Of a stretch of DNA of 64,000 bases, positions 1-7,800 are shown one piece after another. A model generated the notes under the pieces. The model had not been told where the DNA came from. It ran no database searches and worked only from the letters and a program-made list of their open reading frames with translations. The DNA lies in assembly GCF_020151015.1 (NCBI RefSeq), contig NZ_CP083747.1, positions 186,001-250,000 on the forward strand, given 5' to 3'. The DNA is from Pseudomonas sp. p1(2021b) (GTDB lineage Bacteria > Pseudomonadota > Gammaproteobacteria > Pseudomonadales > Pseudomonadaceae). The position numbers were made by a program, and so were the translations under genes. The number at the start of each line of letters is the position of its first letter. Position 1 is the stretch's first letter.

Positions 1-510
1 AATGTCTGTCACCAGTGTGAGATCAAGCTTCGAGATTACCCATCGCTGAAAGCCACTGTGGACCAAGCCTCAGGCGGCTCGGCGGTACGCCTGCATTTCG
101 GGGCCCGATTGGCGTTGCCAATGGGGTGCTACAAACTGCCTGGTAGCGAGCGTATGGCTGAAGCCTTGTCTGAACTTGTGCGAGCATCGTTCCCCACCGA
201 AGAAGTCAGTCCTGGAGAAGTGACTGATCCTTGGGTACAAAGAGGTGCGGGCCGGATGTACAGCGGTGATGGCTTCTTCGAGGTGCGTCACCGTGACACC
301 CAGCTTTGCGACTTCATCTCAACCGTCCCCCGTGAATTTCAAGAGGCCCTTCGCAAGTTCCTCTTCGCCACCGATGCAGTGTTACGCGAGAGCAACGCGG
401 AGGGGAGGGTGCAGGGGCAGAACCTGCTGTTCCAATTGAACGATGGCAGCTTGTCCCTGGACGACTTCAACGTTCGGCTAACGCAGGCTCAGAATGGCAA
501 TAAGCGATAA
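1..510 (+). CDS. Hypothetical protein, 5' partial
   Basis: The frame is open from the first base, so the real start lies upstream of the window; it ends with TAA at 508-510, leaving about 169 residues visible. A cysteine pair (VCHQCE) near the visible N-terminus suggests a metal-binding cluster. The remainder looks soluble and mixed-charge, and I do not recognise a family. It heads a rightward run of small genes that continues to 4.7 kb. Confidence 0.6.
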   Translation, partial: NVCHQCEIKLRDYPSLKATVDQASGGSAVRLHFGARLALPMGCYKLPGSERMAEALSELVRASFPTEEVSPGEVTDPWVQRGAGRMYSGDGFFEVRHRDTQLCDFISTVPREFQEALRKFLFATDAVLRESNAEGRVQGQNLLFQLNDGSLSLDDFNVRLTQAQNGNKR

Positions 511-636
511 CCCTGGCCCCCGCAGCACAGCATTAGAAGCTGGCAGTGCGGCGGGGAAGAGGGCCGAGGAGTTGCCCAGGAAATTACCCGTAAGCTGGCC
601 GCTGACGTCGGTGCCGGCGCCAATGAGGAAGCCATC

Positions 637-927
637 ATGACTGACGCACCTGTACTCGCCGTGCGCCGATGTGCGCCGAACCCCATAGAACCAGAGCACT
701 CGCTTTGTGGCGACGCGCCAGAGGCGGTCGAGCTCGGCATGGCGCCGGAGCCGTTCGAGCCAGCCGGCAAGCGATCGATTACCTGCCGGCGCTGCTGTGA
801 GGCAATACGCGAAGTGAAGGCGATACGCAATCGTCTGGAGCCACAGAGCGCATGGCTGGGCGATCGGAACCATTACCAAACCCATGAGCATACGCAGAGC
901 TTTCGGCGACATAGTCGATCTGAGTAG
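637..927 (+). CDS. Small cysteine-containing hypothetical protein
   Basis: 96 residues, preceded by a good ribosome binding site (GAGGAAG, 7 bases before ATG). The motif ITCRRCCEAI around residues 48-57 is a compact cysteine cluster, possibly a zinc site. Its end overlaps the next gene by 44 bases. A further 48-codon reading frame (494-640) overlaps both this start (ATGA) and the previous gene; I cannot tell whether it is used, and otherwise bases 511-636 hold nothing I recognise. Confidence 0.5.
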   Translation: MTDAPVLAVRRCAPNPIEPEHSLCGDAPEAVELGMAPEPFEPAGKRSITCRRCCEAIREVKAIRNRLEPQSAWLGDRNHYQTHEHTQSFRRHSRSE

Positions 928-1468
928 TGTTGAGAGTGGGGGCTGCCTTGCCCGTATCGTCTCCGGGCCTGCTGATTGCAATGTCTGCACCGGATTTGTG
1001 GTGGGCGTCTTTGACGACCCAAATTGCGTTGAATGGAAGGTCTTGGAGGCCTTGGATGTGCACTTGAGCCCTACCGATAAGGAATTCCACCTCGTTTCCG
1101 AGTGTGTGATGCGCGATGCTGATCATTTCACGCCCCTGAACCCTGTGACCTCCTCTGGTCAGTGCCCGGCCTGTGCAGGGACAGCCGTGGTTAACGAATG
1201 GCAAGAGCTGTTATCAGGCACGCTGAAGGCATACAAAAATCTAGTGTGCGGCTGTGGCCACTGGCACGGGGACACCGGAAATCTTGGCGAGTACCAATAC
1301 CTGGAAGACATTGATGACTGGATTGCTTGGCACCAGATTCACATCGAGCAGGAACTCGCCGAGTTGGAGTGGTTGACCCCCGAGGACTTCCTGGGCTTCG
1401 TGTTGGGTCTTCAAAAAGTACATTCCTCCTGTAATGTTGATGGAATATCGAGGGACACACCATCATGA
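884..1468 (+). CDS. Hypothetical protein with zinc-ribbon-like cysteines
   Basis: 194 residues. Two cysteine pairs (CPACAG and CGCGHWHG, roughly residues 88-120) resemble a zinc ribbon. The start at 884 lacks an obvious ribosome binding site and overlaps the preceding gene, so translation may depend on coupling. Its TGA overlaps the next start as ATGA, a typical operon arrangement. Function unknown. Confidence 0.6.
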   Translation: MSIRRAFGDIVDLSSVESGGCLARIVSGPADCNVCTGFVVGVFDDPNCVEWKVLEALDVHLSPTDKEFHLVSECVMRDADHFTPLNPVTSSGQCPACAGTAVVNEWQELLSGTLKAYKNLVCGCGHWHGDTGNLGEYQYLEDIDDWIAWHQIHIEQELAELEWLTPEDFLGFVLGLQKVHSSCNVDGISRDTPS

Positions 1469-1761
1469 CCACTCCACCGGTGATACAGGCGCAACTGCAA
1501 GCGGCATTCCGCGCTTTGCGGCCTGGGCAGCTCTCACAAGGCCGCTTCGCTATCATGGCTCACGTCCTCGGTGAAAATGGGAAACCTGCGTGTGGAATGG
1601 CTCTGGATCTGGTGAATGCAGAACCCGCCGATCGTATCCAGGTAGCGGTGCGTTGCCGGCGGCCAGGTTGCTCCAGGCGCTGGCCAGATACTGATCCTCT
1701 CGATGAGCACTTCTTCTGCAAAGACCATTCTTGGCTCAACGATCTCAAATCAAGCGTCTGA
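1465..1761 (+). CDS. Small hypothetical protein, possible zinc site
   Basis: 98 residues. The ATG at 1465 overlaps the TGA of the previous gene (ATGA), supporting translational coupling. A C-terminal cluster CRRPGCSR ... FFCKDH (about residues 63-88) looks like a metal-binding site of CxxxxC...CxxH type. No family recognised. Confidence 0.6.
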   Translation: MTTPPVIQAQLQAAFRALRPGQLSQGRFAIMAHVLGENGKPACGMALDLVNAEPADRIQVAVRCRRPGCSRRWPDTDPLDEHFFCKDHSWLNDLKSSV

Positions 1762-1820
1762 TCGGCAGACCCCGGCCGCCACCAATAGAGGCCGCTAACG
1801 CATCTTGGGAGAATAACTGC

Positions 1821-2123
1821 ATGTCGATGGAGTTTCGAAACCTGGCGGGAAACACTGTGATGATTGATCTAGGTGCTGAAGGTCAACTAGCCTTTGCATT
1901 GCCTGACCCTGCCGCCGAGCCAGGCCTTGGCCAAGTTGAAGAAGTACGCCTTCTGCGGAAGCAGATCGAGGCGCTTGTTCGCAGCAGCGGGGATCCGGCT
2001 GAAGCAGCATTGAGCATATGCGTCTTGCTCGATGAGCACCTGGGATTAGCTGAGGAAGGGTTCTTTGACGATGACGATGCGGTCCAGGATGCGATCCTGG
2101 CTGCCCGGGCGGCAGATGAGTGA
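1821..2123 (+). CDS. Small acidic hypothetical protein
   Basis: 100 residues from the ATG at 1821, chosen because GGGAGA stands 8 bases upstream; the frame could extend further upstream but without support. The N-terminal MSMEFRNLAGNTVMIDLG is followed by a helical region (VRLLRKQIEALV) and an acidic tail with four consecutive aspartates. Function unknown. Confidence 0.55.
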   Translation: MSMEFRNLAGNTVMIDLGAEGQLAFALPDPAAEPGLGQVEEVRLLRKQIEALVRSSGDPAEAALSICVLLDEHLGLAEEGFFDDDDAVQDAILAARAADE

Positions 2124-2253
2124 GGAGCTAATACTCCGTGGTGCCGCTGGTGCCGCTGGTCCGTTTCTAACCCTAACCAAGCATCTCACCCCGCACCTCG
2201 ATGATCGCGCCGCCCAGGGGCGACGATCAGTTCAACCAGCCCTCCAACTCTGA
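2116..2253 (+). CDS. Possible very small overlapping gene
   Basis: 45 codons starting at an ATG inside the last codons of the previous gene (ATGAGTGAG). The only support is this overlap arrangement, which recurs among neighbours. The composition is unremarkable and it contains a short GGTGCCGCT repeat. It may not be a gene. Confidence 0.25.
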   Translation: MSEELILRGAAGAAGPFLTLTKHLTPHLDDRAAQGRRSVQPALQL

Positions 2254-2318
2254 ACTCCCCATTCTGCGCGCTATCGCTGCAGATCGGGGGATTGGCTTGA
2301 GCTCAAAGCCATCGCATA

Positions 2319-2334
2319 CTGTTCGCATATACAG
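2319..2334 (+). promoter_or_regulatory. LexA-like SOS box
   Basis: CTGTTCGCATATACAG matches the CTG-N10-CAG architecture and agrees with CTGTATATATATACAG at 12 of 16 positions, with a flanking TA on each side. It lies 14 bases before the small gene at 2348, where LexA binding would block transcription. SOS control of that gene is inferred. Confidence 0.5.
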
Positions 2335-2347
2335 TATAGGGGGCAGT

Positions 2348-2623
2348 ATGTTTTGGGATGACGAGCCGTTGCCAGAGGTGCCCGCCGACATTCTCGCCCA
2401 GGCCGCGAAAGGCGCCGACTCGGGGGATATCGGCGACCGCGAGCGTTCAGCTTTGCAGCGGGTGATCGCTATCAACCAGCGGCTATACCGCAGGGCCTGG
2501 GAACTGGAACGCAAGGTAGAAGAACTGGAGTCCCATGGGCAATCCATGCGGCAGCAGATTGTAGGCCTGGTCCAACTTACGCGACGACTGGGATACGAAC
2601 CGTCTACGAAACAGCCCCGCTGA
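2348..2623 (+). CDS. Small coiled-coil protein, possibly SOS-regulated
   Basis: 91 residues from the ATG at 2348, which has AGGGGGC upstream and sits directly behind the LexA-like box; the frame is open further upstream, but that part would precede the box. The C-terminal half (RRAWELERKVEELESHG) is a predicted coiled coil. No enzymatic motif. The promoter context suggests a DNA-damage-induced product of unknown role. Confidence 0.55.
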   Translation: MFWDDEPLPEVPADILAQAAKGADSGDIGDRERSALQRVIAINQRLYRRAWELERKVEELESHGQSMRQQIVGLVQLTRRLGYEPSTKQPR

Positions 2624-2659
2624 TCGGGGCCCCGCCGGCCGCCTAAGCCCTAAAGCACG

Positions 2660-2701
2660 TTGAATAATGTTCATGTCTTGGTATTATGCATACGTGTTAT
2701 G
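2660..2701 (+). promoter_or_regulatory. Sigma70-type promoter with shared ACGTGTTATG extension
   Basis: TTGAAT (2660-2665), 16-bp spacer, TATTAT (2682-2687), followed by GCATACGTGTTATG. The -10 plus downstream motif recurs on the other strand at 18.5, 33.0, 37.2, 39.1 and 51.3 kb, each time upstream of a gene, so it is probably bound by a common regulator in the initiation region. Confidence 0.6.
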
Positions 2702-2756
2702 TATTGTCCTGTGGCTGCGCTTCAGGCTTTCGAGATCCAAATAGGTGCTCACGAGC

Positions 2757-2972
2757 ATGGAAGGAACCCTTCAACAAGTTACCCCGTGTCGAAAGTGCAA
2801 CAGCCTAAGCGGCTGGTACGAGAAGAGAATTTGCAAGTACACGCAGATCTTCGAGGCCAACGGGGACGCCTTCGACGCCAGCAATATGGTGCGAGTTCGA
2901 GGCGGCGCTCGCCGCTTCTGTGTGCAGTGCCACCGCGACATAACCGATCAGATACAGGTGGTCGTCGCGTAA
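2757..2972 (+). CDS. Small zinc-ribbon-like protein
   Basis: 71 residues. Two CxxC pairs (PCRKCNS near residue 10, FCVQCHRD near residue 55) make a four-cysteine zinc ribbon likely. A GTG at 2745 would add four residues; ATG 2757 is preferred with AGGTG upstream. Transcribed from the promoter at 2660-2701. Partner unknown. Confidence 0.6.
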   Translation: MEGTLQQVTPCRKCNSLSGWYEKRICKYTQIFEANGDAFDASNMVRVRGGARRFCVQCHRDITDQIQVVVA

Positions 2973-3015
2973 CAACTCAGTCCAAAATCCTTTCAAAAAC
3001 CAGAGAGAGACACGA

Positions 3016-3315
3016 ATGAACAAGTCACAGGCACTGCCGCGAGAAACCTACATGGATCGCAACGGGCCTTGGATCCGCCCATTCTTCGCGGCGATCCTGA
3101 TTCTGTTGGGGCCTGCGCTGATGCAGATCATGAATGCTACCCCGGCCTGGCTGCCAGCCTGGGCGTCGACGTTGGGTGGGGCAATCGGCTTCGTCTTTGC
3201 CGGCTTCTATGCGGTCAAGACAAACACCATTTCCGCATTGGTAGTTCGAGTTCTGGCGAATGCGCTGTGGCTGATGCTGATCGCTTACCTGGTTGTCAAA
3301 ACCATGGCCCATTGA
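3016..3315 (+). CDS. Small integral membrane protein
   Basis: 99 residues with AGAGAGA before the ATG. Three hydrophobic segments are visible (about residues 21-40, 50-66 and 73-95), so it is an inner-membrane protein with little soluble part. The next gene starts 20 bases downstream and also encodes a membrane protein, suggesting the two act together. Confidence 0.65.
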   Translation: MNKSQALPRETYMDRNGPWIRPFFAAILILLGPALMQIMNATPAWLPAWASTLGGAIGFVFAGFYAVKTNTISALVVRVLANALWLMLIAYLVVKTMAH

Positions 3316-3335
3316 AAGAGCGGGGATCAACGTCC

Positions 3336-3863
3336 ATGCGGGATCCGCTGAAACTGCTCCTTTTCTTCCCGGTCATCCCGATGGTTTGGGGCGGCCTGCA
3401 GTTGCACCTGCAATACCTAGGGTGGATTCCCCAACAAAGCCTGAAGTCGATCGTATGGATTATCGCCTTGAGCCTGGTGATGGCTCTCCTAGTTGCTTGG
3501 GTGCTCAAGAAGTCATCCTCCCAGGAGCGACTCACGCTTGAGATGAAGCTGAACAGTGTTGTCACTGGCGGAGGAGAGTCCTTCACCGGAGCGTTCTCAT
3601 CGGATACCCGGTTCTTGGCTGATTTGGAGGAGTTCCAGAATGTCCTCCACGCTGTTGCGTGGCGTGATTCTCGAAACAATGGCTGCTTCAGGGCCTGGCG
3701 CGAACGGGCAACGGTCAAGATCTGGCCGGGGCCATTGGGGATCACTGAAATTGAGCTTGAGGTGGTTACCAGGGCCCTAGCTGCAGAATTCACCTCCCTG
3801 GAAGTTAAGGTGATGGGAGCGGCCTGTGAGGTCCCATCGCCAGCATTGTCGGTCCAGTCATGA
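3336..3863 (+). CDS. Membrane-anchored hypothetical protein
   Basis: 175 residues from ATG 3336 (GCGGGGA upstream; the longer frame upstream only shadows the previous gene). Two N-terminal transmembrane segments (about residues 5-24 and 37-54) precede a cytoplasmic domain of about 115 residues with alternating beta-like stretches. Likely co-transcribed with the membrane protein before it. Function unknown. Confidence 0.6.
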   Translation: MRDPLKLLLFFPVIPMVWGGLQLHLQYLGWIPQQSLKSIVWIIALSLVMALLVAWVLKKSSSQERLTLEMKLNSVVTGGGESFTGAFSSDTRFLADLEEFQNVLHAVAWRDSRNNGCFRAWRERATVKIWPGPLGITEIELEVVTRALAAEFTSLEVKVMGAACEVPSPALSVQS

Positions 3864-3892
3864 GCTCAGTACACGAATTTTGGTGTCCCAAG

Positions 3893-3935
3893 TAGGCACA
3901 TGTGCCTACAATGCAAAAGTAGGCACATGTGCCTA
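3893..3935. promoter_or_regulatory. Two palindromic operators TAGGCACATGTGCCTA
   Basis: Perfect 16-bp palindromes at 3893-3908 and 3920-3935, 27 bp centre to centre, directly before the regulator gene at 3958. A third copy follows that gene (4246-4261), and CT-centred variants occur at 56547-56589. The arrangement suggests autoregulation by the product of 3958-4248. Confidence 0.6.
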
Positions 3936-3957
3936 TTTTCAGATGTTTGGAGGATTG

Positions 3958-4248
3958 ATGAACGACGAACAGCGGGAAGCCAACCGGCAAGCGTTTCTGG
4001 CGCTGCTGAAACAATTTAACGTGAAGCAAGGTGAGAGTGCGGTGCTCATCAATGCCGTCACCCGGCGGCCATGCTCAATTCGAACTGTTCGCTCTTGGCT
4101 CAACGATCCGACAAAAAAATCATCCCGGCCTTGTCCATCCTGGGCGGTAAAAGCCTTGCAAGATGGGATTGTGTACATGCAGCAATTGATGGAGCGTCGA
4201 GAGCAGCAGCAAGCCGCGAAGCTGACAGCTGGAGACACCCCTAGGTAG
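3958..4248 (+). CDS. Small HTH-like DNA-binding regulator
   Basis: 96 residues from ATG 3958 with GGAGG 5 bases upstream. The region VLINAVTRRPCSIRTVRSWL followed by PSWAVKAL resembles the HTH of small phage and plasmid repressors (recognition helix around SIRTVRSWLND). Identical palindromes lie on both sides and the stop codon overlaps the third copy, so it probably represses itself and the gene at 4368. It could also act on the distant sites at 56.5 kb. The domain assignment is by pattern, not by search. Confidence 0.55.
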   Translation: MNDEQREANRQAFLALLKQFNVKQGESAVLINAVTRRPCSIRTVRSWLNDPTKKSSRPCPSWAVKALQDGIVYMQQLMERREQQQAAKLTAGDTPR

Positions 4249-4261
4249 GCACATGTGCCTA
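4246..4261. promoter_or_regulatory. Third TAGGCACATGTGCCTA palindrome
   Basis: Identical to the two sites before the regulator gene. Its first three bases are the TAG stop codon of that gene, and it lies about 107 bp before the next start at 4368. Possible operator of the 4368 gene. Confidence 0.5.
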
Positions 4262-4367
4262 TCTTCGTTATGCAACAGCTCGAACAAACCAATTAAGCCG
4301 GGCCTGCTGCCGGGCTGATACCGTATAAAACCATGTGATTTCGTGCACCTGAAATGAGGTTGTCGAT

Positions 4368-4697
4368 ATGCCTGCATGCCTGATTGACCCCGCTGACCTG
4401 GAGCGGCTCGCCAGCTCGGATACAGGGAGCCTGCAGGTCACCTTGTACCGGAGTGGCCAGGGTCTAGTCCCGTTGGAGGTTTGTGAAGACCAGGACCTAG
4501 CACGGGACGAGAAAATGACTGAACTGCGCTCCCTCATCGAGCATATGAAGACTATGAGAGATGAGTATTCCATCGCGTACAACGAAGGACTCATTGATGG
4601 TCGGCTCAAAGAACTGAGAGCGCTTGGGATTTTGAGCGAAGAGGACGTCTCTACTATCGAAGGGGAAGTAGCGGCGTGTGTGGCCCGTCTTTACTGA
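4368..4697 (+). CDS. Hypothetical protein
   Basis: 109 residues; GAGG stands 8 bases before the ATG. The middle (LRSLIEHMKTMRDEYSIAYN) is helical. A palindromic operator lies upstream, so it may belong to the regulon of the small regulator. The spacer 4262-4367 also contains a GCCGGGC repeat that can form a hairpin. No family recognised. Confidence 0.55.
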   Translation: MPACLIDPADLERLASSDTGSLQVTLYRSGQGLVPLEVCEDQDLARDEKMTELRSLIEHMKTMRDEYSIAYNEGLIDGRLKELRALGILSEEDVSTIEGEVAACVARLY

Positions 4698-4753
4698 GCC
4701 AGCGCCAGCCCGCACAAATGAACTTTTAGGTTCAGCCGGCTGCGCATAGCACG

Positions 4754-5047
4754 TTAGTCAGGCAGCAGAAAACTCGTGTCGATTGCATTGTGAGGAATAT
4801 CCACGCCCCACCATTCAAGCGAGCGGTCGCGGAAGGTCAGCCAGTCAGCCTGTGTTGGGCTTCCATGCGTACACATTCGGCACTCAGGTAAGCCAGACAT
4901 CTGTTCGGTAACGGTATTGTGAAGATCAATTCCCCGAGGACTGAATCGGCCGACCGTTGAGCCGTCACTGCTGTGTATCCAGATTGTCTGGCGATTGGCG
5001 GCGATCTGAAGCTCGTAAAACAGCTCCTGGTCGGTTTGTTGAGTCAT
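4754..5047 (-). CDS. Hypothetical protein
   Basis: 97 residues, soluble, tryptophan-rich at its C-terminus (ADWLTFRDRSLEWWGVDI). ATG at 5047. The upstream region contains GTGTAC repeats (about 5068-5085) that could be an operator. It converges with the rightward gene before it. Function unknown. Confidence 0.55.
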   Translation of the reverse strand: MTQQTDQELFYELQIAANRQTIWIHSSDGSTVGRFSPRGIDLHNTVTEQMSGLPECRMCTHGSPTQADWLTFRDRSLEWWGVDIPHNAIDTSFLLPD

Positions 5048-5186
5048 ACCTGTACCTTGAAGTTTGCGTGTACACGGTGATGTACACCTACGTGGCTATC
5101 GTGGCAACCCTTCGAAGGAGCCACTATGACCTGGTCGGTGAATCAGATGCCTCGCGGCTTCACTCTACTTGACCGGAAGCGCAACG

Positions 5187-5213
5187 AAAAACGCCCCCAG
5201 CAAGCCGGGGGCG
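5187..5213 (-). terminator. Rho-independent terminator
   Basis: On the minus strand a CGCCCCC/GGGGGCG stem with an 8-base loop is followed by five T. It terminates the leftward pair 5424-5810 and 5249-5431. Confidence 0.7.
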
Positions 5214-5248
5214 ATGGTGTGCATGCTCAAGCCGCAGTTTGCTGTGGC

Positions 5249-5431
5249 TCAGTCATACGGGGTTGCGGCCGTGGGAGGCAAGCCACGCTCTGCGCGGAAT
5301 TCTTGGGCCATCTTTGCACGACGCATATCGGAGAGGATGTCGAACTCGCGCTCGTATTCAGGATTGACGCTGCCCGTGACTGCGTAGGCGGCTCGGACCT
5401 TCTGGGATTGCACTTCGATGGCGTTACTCAT
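5249..5431 (-). CDS. Small hypothetical protein
   Basis: 60 residues, charged and helical (EYEREFDILSDMRRAKMAQ). Its start overlaps the end of the upstream gene by 8 bases, indicating translational coupling, and a terminator follows 36 bases later. Confidence 0.55.
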   Translation of the reverse strand: MSNAIEVQSQKVRAAYAVTGSVNPEYEREFDILSDMRRAKMAQEFRAERGLPPTAATPYD

Positions 5432-5810
5432 CAGAGCCAGACTCCGCTTGGAGGTCGTTCGGGTGCAAGCCGTAGAGCCTGGCTATGGGGTCCCGTAGTG
5501 CACTGCGCAGCGCAGCCAATTCACCTTGCAAGTGCGTGATCTTGGCCATCTGTTCCGTTTCACCTGTATCAGCCATACGATCAGCCACCGCAGACATGTC
5601 GCTACTCACGTACGACAAGCCTCCGAAGCCGCTGACGCTGTAGCCGATGAGCTGAGCAAAATGAGCACGGTCCTCATCGCTGACATTTAGCTGGGCAATA
5701 GCGTTCATGTCGATGCCGCCTTGTTCCAGCAAGTGCACCACAATTGCATTCGCCTTGAATCGAAGCGAGCCGTTGTCGTCTTTGATGATTGGTTGCATAG
5801 GGTGAGTCAT
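5424..5810 (-). CDS. Conserved-looking plasmid/phage hypothetical protein
   Basis: 128 residues from ATG 5810 (MTHPMQPIIKDD). The block RFKANAIVVHLLEQGGIDMN and the following IGYSVSGFGGLSYVSSD are of a type I have seen in accessory regions of Proteobacteria, but I know no function. The C-terminal third is a coiled coil (KITHLQGELAALRSALRD). A longer frame to 5897 lacks support. Confidence 0.6.
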   Translation of the reverse strand: MTHPMQPIIKDDNGSLRFKANAIVVHLLEQGGIDMNAIAQLNVSDEDRAHFAQLIGYSVSGFGGLSYVSSDMSAVADRMADTGETEQMAKITHLQGELAALRSALRDPIARLYGLHPNDLQAESGSDE

Positions 5811-5895
5811 GGGGTGTCCTTGTGTGATTTCGAACTGGAGGGTTCTCGTTACACGGTGGGATGTCTTACATCGGGGCATAACGTTCAGTGGGAAC

Positions 5896-5920
5896 AAAAA
5901 ACCCCAGGCAAGCCCGGGGT
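5896..5920 (-). terminator. Rho-independent terminator
   Basis: ACCCC...GGGGT hairpin followed on the minus strand by six T; it ends transcription of the leftward gene 5956-6606. It carries the GGTGnnGCGTT flank also seen beside three other terminators here. Confidence 0.65.
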
Positions 5921-5955
5921 GTGGTGGAGCGTTCGCCTAAGTGAGCCTGGAGACG

Positions 5956-6606
5956 CTATTTATCATCCGCGGCCTGGTCGCGAGGGCGAAGCAGCCGCAC
6001 TGCATAGGTGCCGCTTACTACGTGGTCAACTTGGGCTGAAAAACGGCTGGTGCCCGCTTCAATTGCCTCAGTCGAGCAGTCTGGGGTGAAGCGCGCAGTC
6101 GTTGTGCTCAGCACATTGTTACCCTCGCTGTAGTATTCAGCGATCAGTCGCCTGGCACCGTCATCCCCGGCTTGCAGGTATGCGATTGCCTCTTTGATGC
6201 CGACCGCTGTTTGGTACTGCTTTCTGGCCACACCAGAGGTGCAGTTGAAACTCAGGTCGTCGACGATCAGCCAACCCTGAGACCCCAACCGATCAGCTAT
6301 GAGCGTTTTCAGCGCATCGGCGTCATCTGCAGTGGTAACAGGTGAAGTTGTAGTCGGCTCACCTGGTAGGTGTTTTGCGTCGATCCGGTGAGCCAGATCC
6401 TCGGTCACAATGAAATGCGTGGAGCCAAAGGTTCGGACGACTCCACGCCCTTCGATTGGGGACTCCAAGCGATCGAGGAGGGGTCTGGTGTCGCGAATCT
6501 CCACTCCCTCACCGGTCTTGGAGATGCGCACGATGCACGCCATCTTGACGATGGTCCGTGCAAGCTCCGGGGTCAGGCAGGTCGCTACTTTCACGAGTGT
6601 TGTCAT
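5956..6606 (-). CDS. Hypothetical protein
   Basis: 216 residues; soluble, no membrane segment. The N-terminal part (MTTLVKVATCLTPELARTIV) starts at an ATG with GGAGAGAA upstream. No catalytic pattern or family recognised. Its own terminator lies just downstream. Confidence 0.6.
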   Translation of the reverse strand: MTTLVKVATCLTPELARTIVKMACIVRISKTGEGVEIRDTRPLLDRLESPIEGRGVVRTFGSTHFIVTEDLAHRIDAKHLPGEPTTTSPVTTADDADALKTLIADRLGSQGWLIVDDLSFNCTSGVARKQYQTAVGIKEAIAYLQAGDDGARRLIAEYYSEGNNVLSTTTARFTPDCSTEAIEAGTSRFSAQVDHVVSGTYAVRLLRPRDQAADDK

Positions 6607-6759
6607 GGTTTCTCTCCTGGGGAATTGAACATCGTGCTCAGGGATGAGTTACATGGCGGAACAAGGATGCTGGCGCTCGCCGGCACATCCGTTACACGCG
6701 TGCGTGAGCCATATCCATGGGCAAGTTCAACCAGATTTCCCTTCTGAGGAGTGCCACCC

Positions 6760-7032
6760 ATGAGCAGCAACAAAACCGTCCCTGTCGCCGAGTACCGCCG
6801 TGCCTACGACCGTCTCCACCGCAAGGTCAATGACTACCATGCCTGCTGCAGTGCCGATGAAGTTTCCCATTGGAAAGAGATGACCCAACGGGTTTTGACT
6901 GAGGTCTCGAACATTTCGTGCTCGCGTGCGAAACCTGATGATGTCGAAAACATGGCCAAAGCGCGTGCGAGGGTCGAGGGCTACCTGGCCGCAGCCGACG
7001 AGCGAATCGAGGCCTACAAACGCGCTGCGTGA
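6760..7032 (+). CDS. Small helical hypothetical protein
   Basis: 90 residues from ATG 6760, chosen because AGGAG stands 8 bases upstream. Almost entirely helical (EYRRAYDRLHRKVNDY ... ARARVEGYLAAADERIEAY), likely a small coiled-coil or bundle protein. The gene at 7069 follows in the same direction. Confidence 0.55.
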   Translation: MSSNKTVPVAEYRRAYDRLHRKVNDYHACCSADEVSHWKEMTQRVLTEVSNISCSRAKPDDVENMAKARARVEGYLAAADERIEAYKRAA

Positions 7033-7068
7033 CGTTTTGAATGCGAGCAAAAAAGTGATTATTGGCGG

Positions 7069-7353
7069 ATGAGCAGTATGGAATACCTTCAATACACGCC
7101 GGCGCCGTCGGCACGCAGTGCTGATGTTCGCCGCATGCGTGCGGCATTGGCGAATGCAGGCTACATGGCCAGCGAGAACGATATCGAGCGTCTGTGGGAT
7201 GACTACAGCTTCGCGAGACGCTTCTACAAGGCAGGTTGGTTTGATTTGCCCCAGGACGATGAGCAACTGCTGGAGATTCTGCTTGTTGGGTTCAAGGTGA
7301 AGCCTGTCCCCTACGACGATGACGATTCTATACAGTGGCCTTCGAACTGGTAG
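7069..7353 (+). CDS. Small hypothetical protein
   Basis: 94 residues (or 91 from the ATG at 7078). The segment RRMRAALANAGYMASENDIERLWDDYS is helical and the C-terminus is acidic. A strong terminator follows 39 bases later. Confidence 0.55.
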   Translation: MSSMEYLQYTPAPSARSADVRRMRAALANAGYMASENDIERLWDDYSFARRFYKAGWFDLPQDDEQLLEILLVGFKVKPVPYDDDDSIQWPSNW

Positions 7354-7391
7354 TACCTTCCGACAGGCCTGATCCCCTAACGCTGCACCAC

Positions 7392-7422
7392 CCCGTTCTG
7401 CTCACGCAGTTCGGGGTTTTTT
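7392..7422 (+). terminator. Rho-independent terminator
   Basis: CCCG-TT-CTGC / GCAG-TT-CGGG stem followed by six T on the plus strand, ending the gene pair 6760-7353. Confidence 0.65.
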
Positions 7423-7672
7423 ACACCTGCGCTTCCTGCTCAGGAGGGCAATGTCAGTGAGGGGCAACTCAAAGAGCCTGCGGCGATCGGCTGCTGATAC
7501 CCGCAGCTTCGGCCGCGGGAGCTGCCGTCTGGGGTGGCTTATCAGGTGTTGTTGGCCATTCCTAGCTATACGGCCAACCCACTCCTTGAGGAAGAACCCA
7601 ATGCAAACCATGCCCGTGACCATCGCCATGCTGCGCAACATTGCACCCGTTTCAGTGGGCGCCAGCCAGTTC
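7423..7672. other. Flank of IS21 copy 1, probable truncated gene remnants
   Basis: 250 bases without a complete gene. On the minus strand a frame entering from the IS encodes GMVCIGFFLKEWVGRIA, a likely membrane segment, then loses coding character. A GTTGGCC...GGCCAAC inverted repeat lies near 7549-7577. Probably debris of a gene broken when IS copy 1 and its adjacent deletion arose. Confidence 0.3.
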
Positions 7673-7800
7673 TGCGGATTCCACGCCATCCGGCCACCCA
7701 GTCCGCTCTCATCTGGCCAGGCATTCCACGGCCATCTGGCCACCTGTTCCACGGCCATCCGGCCGGGCAGTCGGAGCGCAGCGACGCAGGGGGGGCATTG

